This document shows positions 9,308 through 17,683 of a DNA stretch of 64,000 nucleotides, in pieces. The first letter of the stretch is position 1, and each line of letters opens with the position of its first letter. The DNA comes from an uncultured Pseudoxanthomonas sp. (GTDB lineage Bacteria > Pseudomonadota > Gammaproteobacteria > Xanthomonadales > Xanthomonadaceae). The notes beneath the pieces are model-generated. The model did not search any database. It saw only the letters and a program-made list of their open reading frames with translations, and had not been told where the DNA came from. The stretch is taken from assembly GCA_937975725.1 (NCBI GenBank), contig CALJUL010000026.1:54754-118753 (forward strand). Reading direction: 5' to 3'. A program made the position numbers and the translations under genes.

Positions 9308-10990
9308 ATGGCCACGGAAAATGTCCACGAAGCGCCGCGAGGCAAGCTGTCGCGACGCGCCGCCATCGTGCGGTTCCTGTTCCGCTACCGGAATTCCGGC
9401 GTGTCCCAGGGACTCCGCTTCGACGCGCAACACGCCGAGTCCGATGCCGGCGAGGGAAGCCCGGAGCAGTTCGCCCATGAGATGGAGGCCATGGGCCCCA
9501 CCTTCGTGAAGCTGGGGCAGATGCTGTCGACGCGGCCGGACCTGGTGCCGCCGCCCTACGCGGCCGCGCTGGAGCGCATGCAGGAGAAGGTGGCGCCGGT
9601 ACCGTTCGAGGCGATCCGCGAACAGGTCGAGGAAGAACTGGGCGTGCGGGTCAGCAAGGCCTTCGACGCGTTCGACGAGAAGCCGCTCGGTTGCGCGTCG
9701 CTGGCGCAGGTGCACCGCGCGGTGATGCGCGACGGCCGCGAGGTCGCGGTGAAGGTGCAGCGCCCCGGTGTGGCCGCCGAAGTCCTGAGCGACCTGGACG
9801 TGCTCAAGGGCTTCGCCGACGCCGCCGACCGCATGACCGAACTCGGCCGCCACGTCCGCTTCGGCGACTGGCTGGGCGAGTTCACCCGCACGCTGATGGC
9901 CGAGCTGGACTACGTGGCCGAGGCCGAGAACCTGGAGCGCTTCCGCGATCACCTGGCGCCGTTCCGCCGGCTGTGGGTGCCGCGACCGGTCTGGGACTAC
10001 TGCGGCCGGCGCGTGCTGACGATGGATCTGGTGCACGGCACGCGCGTGGACCAGGTGCACGGTGTGCGGCGTACCGAGGAGCCGATGGCGCCACTGGCGG
10101 AAGAACTGCTGCGCGGCTACCTGGACCAGGTGTTCGTGCACGGCGAGATCCACGCCGACCCGCACCCCGGCAACCTGCGGGTGACGCCGGACGGGCGCCT
10201 GGCGATCTTCGACCTGGGCATGGTCGCCAACGTGCCGCCCAAGCAGCGCGACCGCCTGCTCAAGCTGCTGTTCGCCGCGGTGGACGGGCGCGGCGAGCAG
10301 GTGGCCGAGGAGAGCATCGTGCTCGGCATCCGCCTGGACGACTACGACGAGCCGCGCTACATGCGCGAGGTCGGCCAGTTGATAGCGCGCTACACCGCGC
10401 ACCGCGGCTCGATGTCCGAAGGGCGGGTGGTGCTGGACCTGGTGCGCATCGGTACCCAGTGCGGCCTGCGCACGCCGCCTGAACTGAGCCTGCTCGGCAA
10501 GACCCTGCTGAACCTGGACGCGGTGTGCCGGCTGCTGACGCCGGCGCTGGACACCAAGAGCGTGGTCGAGGACCAGCTCCAGCACGTGATGCGCGCGCGC
10601 CTGCGCCGTTCGCTGTCCTCGCCCAACGTGGCCAGCGAGTTGATGGAAGTCCAGTCGCTGCTGCGCGACGGCCCGCGCAAGATGTCCGACATCCTTTCGC
10701 TGATGGCCGAGAACCGCTTGCAGGTCAGGCTGGGGGGACTGGAGGACTCGCGCCTGATGGAGAACCTGCAGAAGATCGCCAACCGGATCGCGATCGGCGT
10801 GATCACCGCCGCGCTGATCCTGGCCTCGGCGCAGCTCATGCGCATCAGCACGCCGCACATGCTGTGGGGCTATCCGACGGTCGCGCTGCTGTTGTTCCTG
10901 CTGGCGGCGGCGCTGGGCTGTGGCATCGTGGTCAGCGCCCTGCTCAGCGACCACCGCGCGCGGCGGCGCGAGGAGCGCGGGCCGCGCTGA
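9308..10990 (+). CDS. UbiB/ABC1-family protein-kinase-like ATPase
   Basis: Protein of 560 residues. The family has an atypical kinase fold with ATPase activity and in many bacteria supports ubiquinone synthesis. Landmarks are K-L-G-Q-M-L-S-T-R-P-D near residue 67 (the KxGQ motif of the family), V-A-V-K-V-Q-R-P-G near 146 (ATP-binding lysine), H-A-D-P-H-P-G-N near 281 and the D-L-G-M metal site near 300. Two C-terminal transmembrane helices (about 494-540) match the UbiB topology. I chose the ATG at 9308 because the family homology begins shortly after it; GGGA precedes it weakly. No ubi genes flank it and the first residues differ from ubiB in ubiE-ubiJ-ubiB operons, so I do not assign ubiB. 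Confidence 0.87.
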   Translation: MATENVHEAPRGKLSRRAAIVRFLFRYRNSGVSQGLRFDAQHAESDAGEGSPEQFAHEMEAMGPTFVKLGQMLSTRPDLVPPPYAAALERMQEKVAPVPFEAIREQVEEELGVRVSKAFDAFDEKPLGCASLAQVHRAVMRDGREVAVKVQRPGVAAEVLSDLDVLKGFADAADRMTELGRHVRFGDWLGEFTRTLMAELDYVAEAENLERFRDHLAPFRRLWVPRPVWDYCGRRVLTMDLVHGTRVDQVHGVRRTEEPMAPLAEELLRGYLDQVFVHGEIHADPHPGNLRVTPDGRLAIFDLGMVANVPPKQRDRLLKLLFAAVDGRGEQVAEESIVLGIRLDDYDEPRYMREVGQLIARYTAHRGSMSEGRVVLDLVRIGTQCGLRTPPELSLLGKTLLNLDAVCRLLTPALDTKSVVEDQLQHVMRARLRRSLSSPNVASELMEVQSLLRDGPRKMSDILSLMAENRLQVRLGGLEDSRLMENLQKIANRIAIGVITAALILASAQLMRISTPHMLWGYPTVALLLFLLAAALGCGIVVSALLSDHRARRREERGPR

Positions 10991-11026
10991 AACCGGCCTG
11001 CGCCCGCCACACGTAGCCCGTGCGCT

Positions 11027-11362
<336 letters not shown>

Positions 11363-11446
11363 CTATGCGGTCGCGGCAAGCGCGACGGGCAGCGGGAGCG
11401 GAGAACATGCGCAATAAAGTTCTTCCCATGACAACGGGATGCCGGC

Positions 11447-11764
11447 TCAGGAAGGAAGCGGATGATTCTCCGCCACGGCGCGCAGCCGTGGCGCATGCCG
11501 CCTGCGGATGGCGGCCAGGGCGGCGAGTTGCGGTGCGCGTTGCTTGGTCCAGCGCGCGCCCCAGCCCATGCCCGCCGCCGGCGAGCGCACGGCCACCATC
11601 GGCGTATCCGACAGCGGGTCGCTCAGGTGGATCTGCACGATCCAGCCGCGGCGCTGCTGGCGTACTTCCAACACCTCCACGTTCTCGAAGAACAGGCGCC
11701 GGCGCCCGGGATCCTCGATCCAGTAAAAGCACTCGGGCAGCTTGGAAGGAACGGCCTTGGTCAT
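11447..11764 (-). CDS. Hypothetical protein
   Basis: Protein of 105 residues of unknown function. It starts with K-L-P-E-C-F-Y-W-I-E-D and has a basic C-terminal third containing W-G-A-R-W-T-K-Q-R. There is no signal peptide or membrane segment. A ribosome binding site AGGAG lies eight bases before the ATG, and codon use is like that of neighbouring real genes. It is the second of two small genes on this strand, 34 bases after the zinc-ribbon-like gene. Confidence 0.62.
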   Translation of the reverse strand: MTKAVPSKLPECFYWIEDPGRRRLFFENVEVLEVRQQRRGWIVQIHLSDPLSDTPMVAVRSPAAGMGWGARWTKQRAPQLAALAAIRRRHAPRLRAVAENHPLPS

Positions 11765-11798
11765 CTCGTGGCTCCTGCGAAGGCGGATGCGGCGGACG

Positions 11799-12032
11799 TC
11801 ATTGCCGGTCGACCATGCCGGGCGTGCCGGCCTGCGCCGCGCAGTGCGCGCAGCAGTAGATCAGGCCGTCGCTCTCGCTGCCGTGGCCGATTACCCGGCA
11901 GCCGCAGTGCGCGCAGGCGGGCGCGAAGGCGTGGATGGCGCATTCGAAGGAATCGAAGGTGCCGCGGCGCCCTTCCTGTTCCAGGGTGAACGCCTTGTCG
12001 TACTCGTTTCCGCAGACATCGCAGCGGGGCAT
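11799..12032 (-). CDS. Small cysteine-rich, zinc-ribbon-like protein
   Basis: Protein of 77 residues. It has three cysteine clusters: C-D-V-C-G-N-E-Y near the start, C-A-H-C-G-C in the middle and C-C-A-H-C near the end, with an H in F-E-C-A-I-H-A-F. These can bind one or two zinc ions, as in small treble-clef or ribbon proteins. I chose the ATG at 12032 because GAGGAG lies seven bases upstream and all the cysteines follow it. The frame extends further upstream but without Cys motifs. The role is unknown. Confidence 0.68.
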   Translation of the reverse strand: MPRCDVCGNEYDKAFTLEQEGRRGTFDSFECAIHAFAPACAHCGCRVIGHGSESDGLIYCCAHCAAQAGTPGMVDRQ

Positions 12033-12052
12033 GGGGTGTTCTCCTCTCGTGG

Positions 12053-12160
12053 TCATGGGGTCAGGACGACCTTGCGGCCTTCGTCCTGCTTGTCGTTGAA
12101 CAGGGCATGCCCATGCGCGGCGTCGGCCAGCGGCAGGCCGTCGCGGCGGCACACGCACAT
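12053..12160 (-). pseudogene. C-terminal remnant of a zinc-dependent alcohol dehydrogenase
   Basis: The minus-strand frame ending at TGA 12053-12055 encodes a 35-residue tail, G-L-P-L-A-D-A-A-H-G-H-A-L-F-N-D-K-Q-D-E-(G-R-K-V-V-L-T-P). This is the typical C-terminal signature of zinc-containing alcohol dehydrogenases (pattern L-x-D-A-x-x-G-Y-x-L-F-x-x-K-x-D-x-x-x-K-V-V-L). Nothing upstream on this strand encodes the catalytic or NAD-binding domains; the RES-domain partner gene begins less than 50 bases away. I read it as the last piece of a deleted gene. An ATG (12160) is present, but expression is unlikely to matter. Confidence 0.6.
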
Positions 12161-12205
12161 GCACGAAGCGAGGCACGAAGTCCGCTGCGTGCGTCCGTGC
12201 CGCGC

Positions 12206-12517
12206 CTAGGAGCCTTCCGGTCCGTCATCCGCGTCATCACCGTCGTCATTGGCCTGACCGGCGGCCTTGGCGCGGCTGCACAGGGCCAGGTCCATCATTT
12301 CGTCGGCCAGGTCGTATTCCGCCGCGACGTGCAGCAGGGCGCCGGTCAGCGCTTCGTGGATGTCGCCCGGTGTGCAGGCGTACAGGTCGTTCACCGCGGG
12401 CTCCAGCCGTGCCAGCACGCCCTGCGTGTCGGTGTCGGTGGAGTCGTGCAGGACCAGCGCCATGAAGGCGCTCAACCGCCGGTGGACGCGCACGGGGAGC
12501 CGGGCCTGGACGTCCAT
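12206..12517 (-). CDS. Hypothetical acidic-tailed protein coupled to the RES-domain gene
   Basis: Protein of 103 residues of unknown function. It is predicted mainly helical, with a very acidic C-terminus (D-D-G-D-D-A-D-D-G). There is no helix-turn-helix and no DUF2384 (Xre/ParS/MbcA) domain that I can recognise. Its ATG shares one base with the stop of the upstream RES-domain gene (TGATG), so translation is almost certainly coupled. The position is that of a cognate partner, possibly an antitoxin, but that is inference from gene order only. Confidence 0.62.
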   Translation of the reverse strand: MDVQARLPVRVHRRLSAFMALVLHDSTDTDTQGVLARLEPAVNDLYACTPGDIHEALTGALLHVAAEYDLADEMMDLALCSRAKAAGQANDDGDDADDGPEGS

Positions 12518-12963
12518 CACATCAACCGGCGGTCGAGCCTGAAGACTTCGGTGAAATCCGCCTTGCTCGCGGCATGGTCGGGATGCGCCGGATTGAGGAT
12601 CAGGTTGTAGGAGGCGGGCGAGAGCGCGCAGGGGACGCGCAGTGCCAGGCTGCGGCGCGAAGCGAGCCAGGCGTCGCCGACGCGCTGCACGTCCTCGCGG
12701 TAGGGGCGTTCCTTCCAGTTCTCCGGCAGCGAATCCAGCACTTCGATCTGCCCGGGCCGCAGCCGCATGCGTGAACAGGCCAGCGTGTCGGGCAGCGAAC
12801 TTTCCAGGTGGGCGAGGAATTCCAGCAGCGCGGTGGAGGCCTGGCAGGAGACGTAGATGGCGTGCAGGGTGCCGGAACTCCAGCGCCCGGGGGTCTGCTG
12901 GGTGGCGAAGGGCGCCTTCGTGCCGTCGTTGGCGATGACCTGGTAGACGGGAATCGCATCCAT
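12517..12963 (-). CDS. RES-domain protein (toxin-type NAD phosphorylase family), signature residues altered
   Basis: Protein of 148 residues, the normal size for RES-domain proteins, whose toxin members degrade NAD. The fold is recognisable by G-R-W-S-S-G (Arg27), A-I-Y-V-S (Tyr37), L-L-E-F-L-A-H-L (Glu48), Y-N-L-I-L-N-P-A-H-P-D (Asn120 to Asp129) and F-R-L-D-R-R-L at the end. The family is named for conserved Arg, Glu and Ser. Here the usual V-P-S is V-P-C (Cys112), and the first-strand Y-R is Y-Q (Gln8), so activity may be weakened or changed. The gene has no upstream Xre-type antitoxin; instead a 103-residue protein follows with a TGATG overlap. Confidence 0.8.
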   Translation of the reverse strand: MDAIPVYQVIANDGTKAPFATQQTPGRWSSGTLHAIYVSCQASTALLEFLAHLESSLPDTLACSRMRLRPGQIEVLDSLPENWKERPYREDVQRVGDAWLASRRSLALRVPCALSPASYNLILNPAHPDHAASKADFTEVFRLDRRLM

Positions 12964-13070
12964 GATGTCGACTCGCGGGGAAACGCCGGAAGTCTAGGCC
13001 GCACGGTGAGAACAAAATGTCGATGCGTCGATCACGGTGCCTGCACGGACCGTGCGCCAGACTCGGTGCG

Positions 13071-13331
13071 ATGGATGCATATTCGCTGATCGTGGCTCCG
13101 GACCACGTCGATTGCCTGCTCGGCCGCGTGGATGCACCCGGGCAGGATGGTGGTGTGCTCGAATGGAACGGCCGCCAGCTCCGGCTGGTGCACGAGCAAT
13201 GCGGCCGCAATGGCGGCACGGCCTGGTTCATCTACGGCGATGTGGGCCTGTCCAAGCCCGAGGTCATCAGTCGCGCCGTGCAATGGTCGGAGAATTCCCA
13301 GCATCCGCGCCGTCCAGTGCTGCGCGCGTGA
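13071..13331 (+). CDS. Hypothetical protein
   Basis: Protein of 86 residues, divergent from the RES-domain gene. The sequence M-D-A-Y-S-L-I-V-A-P-D-H-V-D-C-L-L-G-R reads like a real compact protein, and third positions are strongly G/C-biased as in true genes here. There is no signal peptide or membrane helix. The frame extends upstream to 13017, but codon bias supports the ATG at 13071, although no strong ribosome binding site precedes it. I recognise no family. Confidence 0.5.
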   Translation: MDAYSLIVAPDHVDCLLGRVDAPGQDGGVLEWNGRQLRLVHEQCGRNGGTAWFIYGDVGLSKPEVISRAVQWSENSQHPRRPVLRA

Positions 13332-13354
13332 GCCGCGGGTTCACGCGGCCGTGA

Positions 13355-13740
13355 TGGGAGTGCGCCAAGGCATGGGCGCGTGCAAGCGCGCACTTCCTGA
13401 AACGCAACGGCCTCTCGCTGGTACTGTTCCTCGCCTTCCTGGCCGCGCAGGTGATGGCGGGTCACTCGGTCTACAACGAACGAACGGTTGGAGCATGGGC
13501 TGCAACCGGTGACCCTGGCCCTGTATCTGGGCAGCGGCCATTTCCTGTCGGCCACGTTCGAGAACTGGGAAAGCGAATTCCTGCAGATGGGCATGTACGT
13601 GCTGCTGACGGTCTGGCTGCACCAGCGTGGCTCGGCCGAGTCGCGGCCGCTCGATCCCGCTGACGAGGAAGAGCGCATCGATCCAGGCCCCGCGCCGTGC
13701 GGGAGCACCGCGCGATGCGCCGCCGGTCATTCCTCCTGCG
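13355..13740 (+). pseudogene. DUF6766-like membrane protein, frameshifted and truncated
   Basis: Two overlapping frames together spell one DUF6766-type half. From 13355 comes F-L-K-R-N-G-L-S-L-V-L-F-L-A-F-L, then G-H-S-V-Y-N-E. From about 13488 in another frame comes L-E-H-G-L-Q-P-V-T-L-A-L-Y-L-G-S-G-H-F, then A-T-F-E-N-W-E-S-E-F-L-Q-M-G and the second helix, ending G-S-A-E-S. The break is at 13475-13486, where AACG occurs three times; two copies would restore the frame exactly. Normal DUF6766 proteins have two such halves, and the second is missing here because the frame runs into the 3' end of ligD. No clear start codon exists. The gene is therefore broken in at least two ways. Confidence 0.72.
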
Positions 13741-16279
13741 CCCACCGCGCCAGGTTCTGCTTCACCCGGTCGATGCCTTCCCACGGATCCTTGCGCCGCC
13801 GTTTCAATTTCGCCGGCACGTCCTTGAGAGTGAACGCACTGGCCTTCGTCACCCTGGGCAGGTCGCTCCAGGCCACGGGCATCGCCACCGGGGCGCCGGC
13901 CCGGGCGCGCAGCGAATAGGACGCCACCGCCGTGGCGCCGCGCCCGTTGCGCAGGTAGTCCACGAAGATGCGCTTGTTGCGCAGGCTCTTGGTGGCGGTG
14001 GCGAGGAAGCGGTGCGGTTCGGACTTCGCCAGTGCATCGGCGAAGCCGTGCGCGAAGCGCCGGGTCAGCTCCCAGTCGCAGCCCGGGTTGAGCGGCACCA
14101 CCACGTGCAGGCCCTTGCCGCCGGATACGCGCAGGAAGGCTTGCAGTTCCAGCCGTTCCAGAAGCCTGCGGATGTCCATCGCGGCCTGCTTCACTTCCGC
14201 GAAGGGCACGTCGGGGCCGGGATCGAGGTCGAACACGATGCGGTCCGCCCGGTCGGGATCGCTGGCGCGCGAGCCCCAGGGATGGAATTCGAGCGTGTTG
14301 AACTGCACCAGTTCCATCAGGCCCGCCAGGTCTTCCACGACCAGGTAGTCCGCCTCGCTGCCGGACTCTTCCCTCAGCCTGACCGTGGACACCAGTTCCA
14401 GCCCCGCGACGGGATGTTTCTGGAAGAAGCATGACCGCTCGATCCCGGCCGGGCAGCGGATGACGGACAGGGGGCGACCCGCGATCTGCGGCAGCAGATG
14501 GTCGGCCACGGCCAGGTAGTAGTCCCACACGTCCTGCTTGGTGATCCTGTCTTCGGGAAACAGCATCTTGCCGGGGCTGGACAGCGTGGGCAGCGCGCGT
14601 TGGCGCGCGGTCTTGCGGGGAGTCTCCATGGCGGTGGTCCTGCTTGCGCGAGTGGCCGCATTGGCCGCGCGGACGGGCGCTGCGGCGCGGTCGCTGTCGG
14701 CCAGGTCGCCGATGTCCTTGTCGGGGCGGATGGCCTTGAGCGAAGGCTGGCGCAGCAATCCCTGGCGCCCGATGCCGCGGTAGAGGACTTCCACCACGAA
14801 CCGCGGCTCGAACCAGGTGGCGGTGCGCAGGTCGGTGTCCGTCGTGCCCATGTGGGCAGTGGGTTGCTTGCGGCCGCCCTTGGCGAGCTTCGATGCGATC
14901 CGGCGCATCGATGCATGGTCGAAGCCGGTGCCCACGCGGCCGGCATAGCGCCAACCGTGTTCGCGGTCGGGCCGGGCCAGCAGCAGCGAACCGAAGCCGG
15001 TGCGGCTGCCCTTGGGTGCGGTGTAGCCCACCACCGCGAACTCGTCGGAGAGCAATTGCTTGGTCTTGCGCCAGTCGTCGCTGCGGCCGCCTCGGTAGGG
15101 CCGGTCGGCGCGCTTGGAGATGATGCCTTCGAAGTGGCGCTCGCCGGCCAGCCGGAACGCCGCGTCGCCTTCGCCCTCGATGTGCGAACTGAAGGCCAGG
15201 TGCGCGGGCGCGTCCGCCAGCAGTTCGCGCAGCAGCGCCTTGCGCTCGGCGAGCGGCGCGCCCGACACGTCCACGCCGTCGATGTACAGCAGGTCGAAGA
15301 GCACCAGCACCAGCTTGCCCTGCCGCTCGCCGGAGAGGATGGACTGGAGCAGATTGAAATCGTCCTTGCTGCCGGAGCCGGCGATCAGTTCGCCGTCCAG
15401 CGCGGCCGAGTCCAGGCCCAGCGCTTCCACGGCGTCGCGGATGTCCGGGATTTTGGCCGTCCATTCCAGCGCGTTGCGCGACCACAGCCGTGCCTTGCCT
15501 GCGTCGACGATGGGCTGGATCCGGTAGCCGTCCCACTTGAACTCGTGGATCCATTGGCAGCCTTGCGGCGGCGCATCGCCCAGCCGGGCGAGTTGCGGCT
15601 CGAACGGTCCGGCCGGCGGCGCGGCCTTTCTGGCACCGGTGAGCGCCAGCGCCTGTTTCGCCCAGTTCTTCCTGCGCCGCTTCCTGGCGGGCACGGTGGC
15701 GAGCCGCTTCCTGCCCGTCTTGCCGCTGCCTGCGCGCTTGCGGTCTTCCGCCGGCGCGGGCGCGACGCCGGCCAGCAGGTCGTCGGCTTCCAGCGTGCCG
15801 GCGTAGGCGTCCTGGTCCTTGAACAACAGCCATTGCGGTTGCCGGGCCGGCTTGCCCGAGCGCACCAGATGCCAGCCGCCCTTGAGCCGGGTGCCGAACA
15901 GTTCGAAGCGCAGGTGGCCTTTCGCCAGTTGCGCTTCGGGGTCGCCGTCGGTGGCCCACACGCCGCGGTCGAACAGGGCCACGTGTCCGCCGCCGTACTG
16001 GCCCTTCGGTATCTCGCCCTCGAAGCCGGCGTAGTCCAGCGGATGGTCTTCCACTTCGATGGCCATGCGCTTGACGCCGGGATCGTAGCTGGGCCCCTTG
16101 GGCACCGCCCAGCTCTTCAGCGCGTCGCCCACCTGCAGGCGGAAGTCGTAGTGCCTGCGGCTGGCGTGATGGAGCTGTACCACGAAGATCGCGCGCTGCC
16201 CCGGCTGCACCGCCTTGCCGGGCTCCGGCTCGCGGGTCTTGTCGAAGCTGCGCTTGCGGCGGTAGTCGGCCAGGCTCAT
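13727..16279 (-). CDS. ligD: Multifunctional DNA ligase D (PE-LIG-POL)
   Basis: Protein of 850 residues acting in bacterial non-homologous end joining with Ku. Domain order is 3'-phosphoesterase (about 1-165, with F-E-G-E-I-P-K-G-Q-Y-G), ATP-dependent ligase (about 225-530, motif I K-W-D-G-Y-R with the adenylated lysine near 248; H-F-E-G-I-I-S-K-R as motif IV/V), then the primase-type polymerase (about 563-845, metal site F-D-L-D-P-G near 680 and S-G-G-K-G-L-H). A basic linker rich in Lys and Arg joins the first two. This is the Pseudomonas/Xanthomonas arrangement. It lies downstream of ku on the same strand. Its 3' end overlaps the wreck of the DUF6766 gene. Confidence 0.97.
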   Translation of the reverse strand: MSLADYRRKRSFDKTREPEPGKAVQPGQRAIFVVQLHHASRRHYDFRLQVGDALKSWAVPKGPSYDPGVKRMAIEVEDHPLDYAGFEGEIPKGQYGGGHVALFDRGVWATDGDPEAQLAKGHLRFELFGTRLKGGWHLVRSGKPARQPQWLLFKDQDAYAGTLEADDLLAGVAPAPAEDRKRAGSGKTGRKRLATVPARKRRRKNWAKQALALTGARKAAPPAGPFEPQLARLGDAPPQGCQWIHEFKWDGYRIQPIVDAGKARLWSRNALEWTAKIPDIRDAVEALGLDSAALDGELIAGSGSKDDFNLLQSILSGERQGKLVLVLFDLLYIDGVDVSGAPLAERKALLRELLADAPAHLAFSSHIEGEGDAAFRLAGERHFEGIISKRADRPYRGGRSDDWRKTKQLLSDEFAVVGYTAPKGSRTGFGSLLLARPDREHGWRYAGRVGTGFDHASMRRIASKLAKGGRKQPTAHMGTTDTDLRTATWFEPRFVVEVLYRGIGRQGLLRQPSLKAIRPDKDIGDLADSDRAAAPVRAANAATRASRTTAMETPRKTARQRALPTLSSPGKMLFPEDRITKQDVWDYYLAVADHLLPQIAGRPLSVIRCPAGIERSCFFQKHPVAGLELVSTVRLREESGSEADYLVVEDLAGLMELVQFNTLEFHPWGSRASDPDRADRIVFDLDPGPDVPFAEVKQAAMDIRRLLERLELQAFLRVSGGKGLHVVVPLNPGCDWELTRRFAHGFADALAKSEPHRFLATATKSLRNKRIFVDYLRNGRGATAVASYSLRARAGAPVAMPVAWSDLPRVTKASAFTLKDVPAKLKRRRKDPWEGIDRVKQNLARWAQEE

Positions 16280-16288
16280 GGCGCGGGT

Positions 16289-16450
16289 TCACCGGTCCCG
16301 GGGGCGGTGCGCGGCGGAATGCGCCGCGTGGACGGCATTGTGCGCCTTGGTGCGCGGAATCGTGCGGGCGGTCGGCGGCCGGGCTGCGCCGTGCTTGCCG
16401 CGGGAACCGCCTTCGCGCCTGTCGGCGGCCACGGCCCTCGCCTGCGGCAT
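16289..16450 (-). CDS. Possible small basic protein between ku and ligD
   Basis: Open frame of 53 residues, very rich in Arg, Ala and His, starting at an ATG that overlaps the ku stop as TGATG and ending nine bases before the ligD start. The exact coupling and the tight spacing to ligD favour a translated frame. The composition (R-T-I-P-R-T-K-A-H-N-A-V-H-A-A-H) resembles random GC-rich sequence, so it may only serve to carry ribosomes from ku to ligD. No family is recognised. Confidence 0.32.
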   Translation of the reverse strand: MPQARAVAADRREGGSRGKHGAARPPTARTIPRTKAHNAVHAAHSAAHRPRDR

Positions 16451-17343
16451 CAGGATGCCTTGCGCGCCGTGGATTTCTTCGCGGCCTTGGTCGCCTTCTT
16501 CGCCGGCCTGGCGGGGGCTTTCTTGGCCGAGGCCTTGGCAGGCGTGCGCTTCCTGGTCTGCAGGCTCTGTTGCAGCAGCGACATGAAATCGACCACGTTG
16601 GTGGTCGCGTCCTCGTGCGGCTCGGGCTCCTCGAAGCGGGTGGTGGCGCCAGCGGACTTGATCCGCTTCCGGATGATCTCGGACAGCCGCACGCGGAATT
16701 CGTCGTGGTAGTCCGCCGGGTTCCAGTCGGACGTCATCGATTCGATCAGCCGCTCGGCCATCTCCAGTTCCTTCGGCGCCAGCCGGTAGTCCGAGGGCTT
16801 GCCTTCCGGCAGCCTGTATTCGTCGAAGTCCACCAGTTCCTGCGGATAGCGCAGCAGGATCAGCACCAGCGCGTCGCCCTCCGGCATGACCGCGCACATG
16901 TACTCCCGCGTGCGGATGACCACCCGGGCGATGCCGGTCTTGCCGGTCTTGCGCAGGGTTTCGCGCAGCAGCACATAGCCTTTCTCGGCCTTCTTGCCCG
17001 GCACCAGGACGTAGGGCTTCTCGAAGAACCTCAAGTCGATGCTGGAAGCGTCCACGAAGGTCTCCACGTCCACCGACTCGTGCGTCTCCGGCGCGGCGGC
17101 GGCAATGTCCTCCTTCTCCACGACCACGTAGCTGCCCTTGTCGTACTCGAACGCCTTGACGATGTCCTTCCAGGGCACTTCCTCGCCGGTGTCCGCATTG
17201 ACGCGCTCGAAGCGGATGGGCTTCCGGTCGCGGGAATCGAGCATGCGGAAGCTCAGGTCGGTGCGGCGCTCGCCGGGCATCAGCGAGACCGGGATGTTGA
17301 GCAGGCCGAACGACAGCGAACCGGTCCAGATCGGGCGGGCCAT
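16450..17343 (-). CDS. ku: Non-homologous end-joining protein Ku
   Basis: Protein of 297 residues. Bacterial Ku forms a homodimeric ring on DNA double-strand ends and recruits LigD. The core begins with W-T-G-S-L-S-F-G-L-L-N-I-P-V and includes V-V-V-E-K-E-D-I and the bridge region G-K-K-A-E-K-G-Y-V-L-L-R-E-T-L. The last 35 residues are a lysine/alanine tail (K-K-A-P-A-R-P-A-K-K) of the type known to bind DNA in other Ku proteins. It is the promoter-proximal gene of a ku-ligD unit. A single ku copy is visible here. Confidence 0.96.
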   Translation of the reverse strand: MARPIWTGSLSFGLLNIPVSLMPGERRTDLSFRMLDSRDRKPIRFERVNADTGEEVPWKDIVKAFEYDKGSYVVVEKEDIAAAAPETHESVDVETFVDASSIDLRFFEKPYVLVPGKKAEKGYVLLRETLRKTGKTGIARVVIRTREYMCAVMPEGDALVLILLRYPQELVDFDEYRLPEGKPSDYRLAPKELEMAERLIESMTSDWNPADYHDEFRVRLSEIIRKRIKSAGATTRFEEPEPHEDATTNVVDFMSLLQQSLQTRKRTPAKASAKKAPARPAKKATKAAKKSTARKAS

Positions 17344-17521
17344 GACGGACTCCAGCGCGGGCGGTTCCTCTTTCTACGACGCGGGGTGTGAAAGCGTCGT
17401 TGCGCCGGAAAGTGGTTGCAAGCCCCGGCCGGAAACCACGCGCGCATGCCGGTGCAGGCGTGAAGTGGCACAAGCGCGGGCGGTGAGGTCGCAACGAAAT
17501 TCATGGAGGGCCACGGTCTAG

Positions 17522-17683
17522 ATGCTGGTGTGGATGCGCGTGCCGGGCGACGTGATCTTCAGCGTCGGCGCGGTCGCGCTGGCGTGGTTCACCCTGCGGC
17601 TGTGGGCGGCACCGGCGACAGCGCTGCCGGAAGGCATGCCGGATGACGATACGGCGCTTAAGGCCGCGGGCGGATGCGGGTAG
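17522..17683 (+). pseudogene. Possible C-terminal remnant of a haem-copper oxidase / nitric oxide reductase subunit
   Basis: Short plus-strand frame of 53 codons, immediately preceded by an in-frame TAG. The translation W-M-R-V-P-G-D-V-I-F-S-V-G-A-V-A-L-A-W-F is one hydrophobic helix with the R-x-P-G-D-x-x-F opening, which resembles the last transmembrane helix of nitric oxide reductase or oxidase subunit I proteins. Nothing upstream encodes the rest. If the match is right, this is another deletion scar beside the NHEJ genes; alternatively it is a small membrane peptide or chance. Confidence 0.35.

Noticed and set aside
9308..10990. Assigning the gene symbol ubiB
   Set aside because: The family match is clear, but ubiE/ubiJ neighbours are missing and the ABC1 family has several non-UbiB branches.
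13032..13304. Minus-strand 90-codon frame opposite the hypothetical gene at 13071-13331
   Set aside because: Codon-position GC bias supports the plus-strand frame, and the minus frame has no ribosome binding site.
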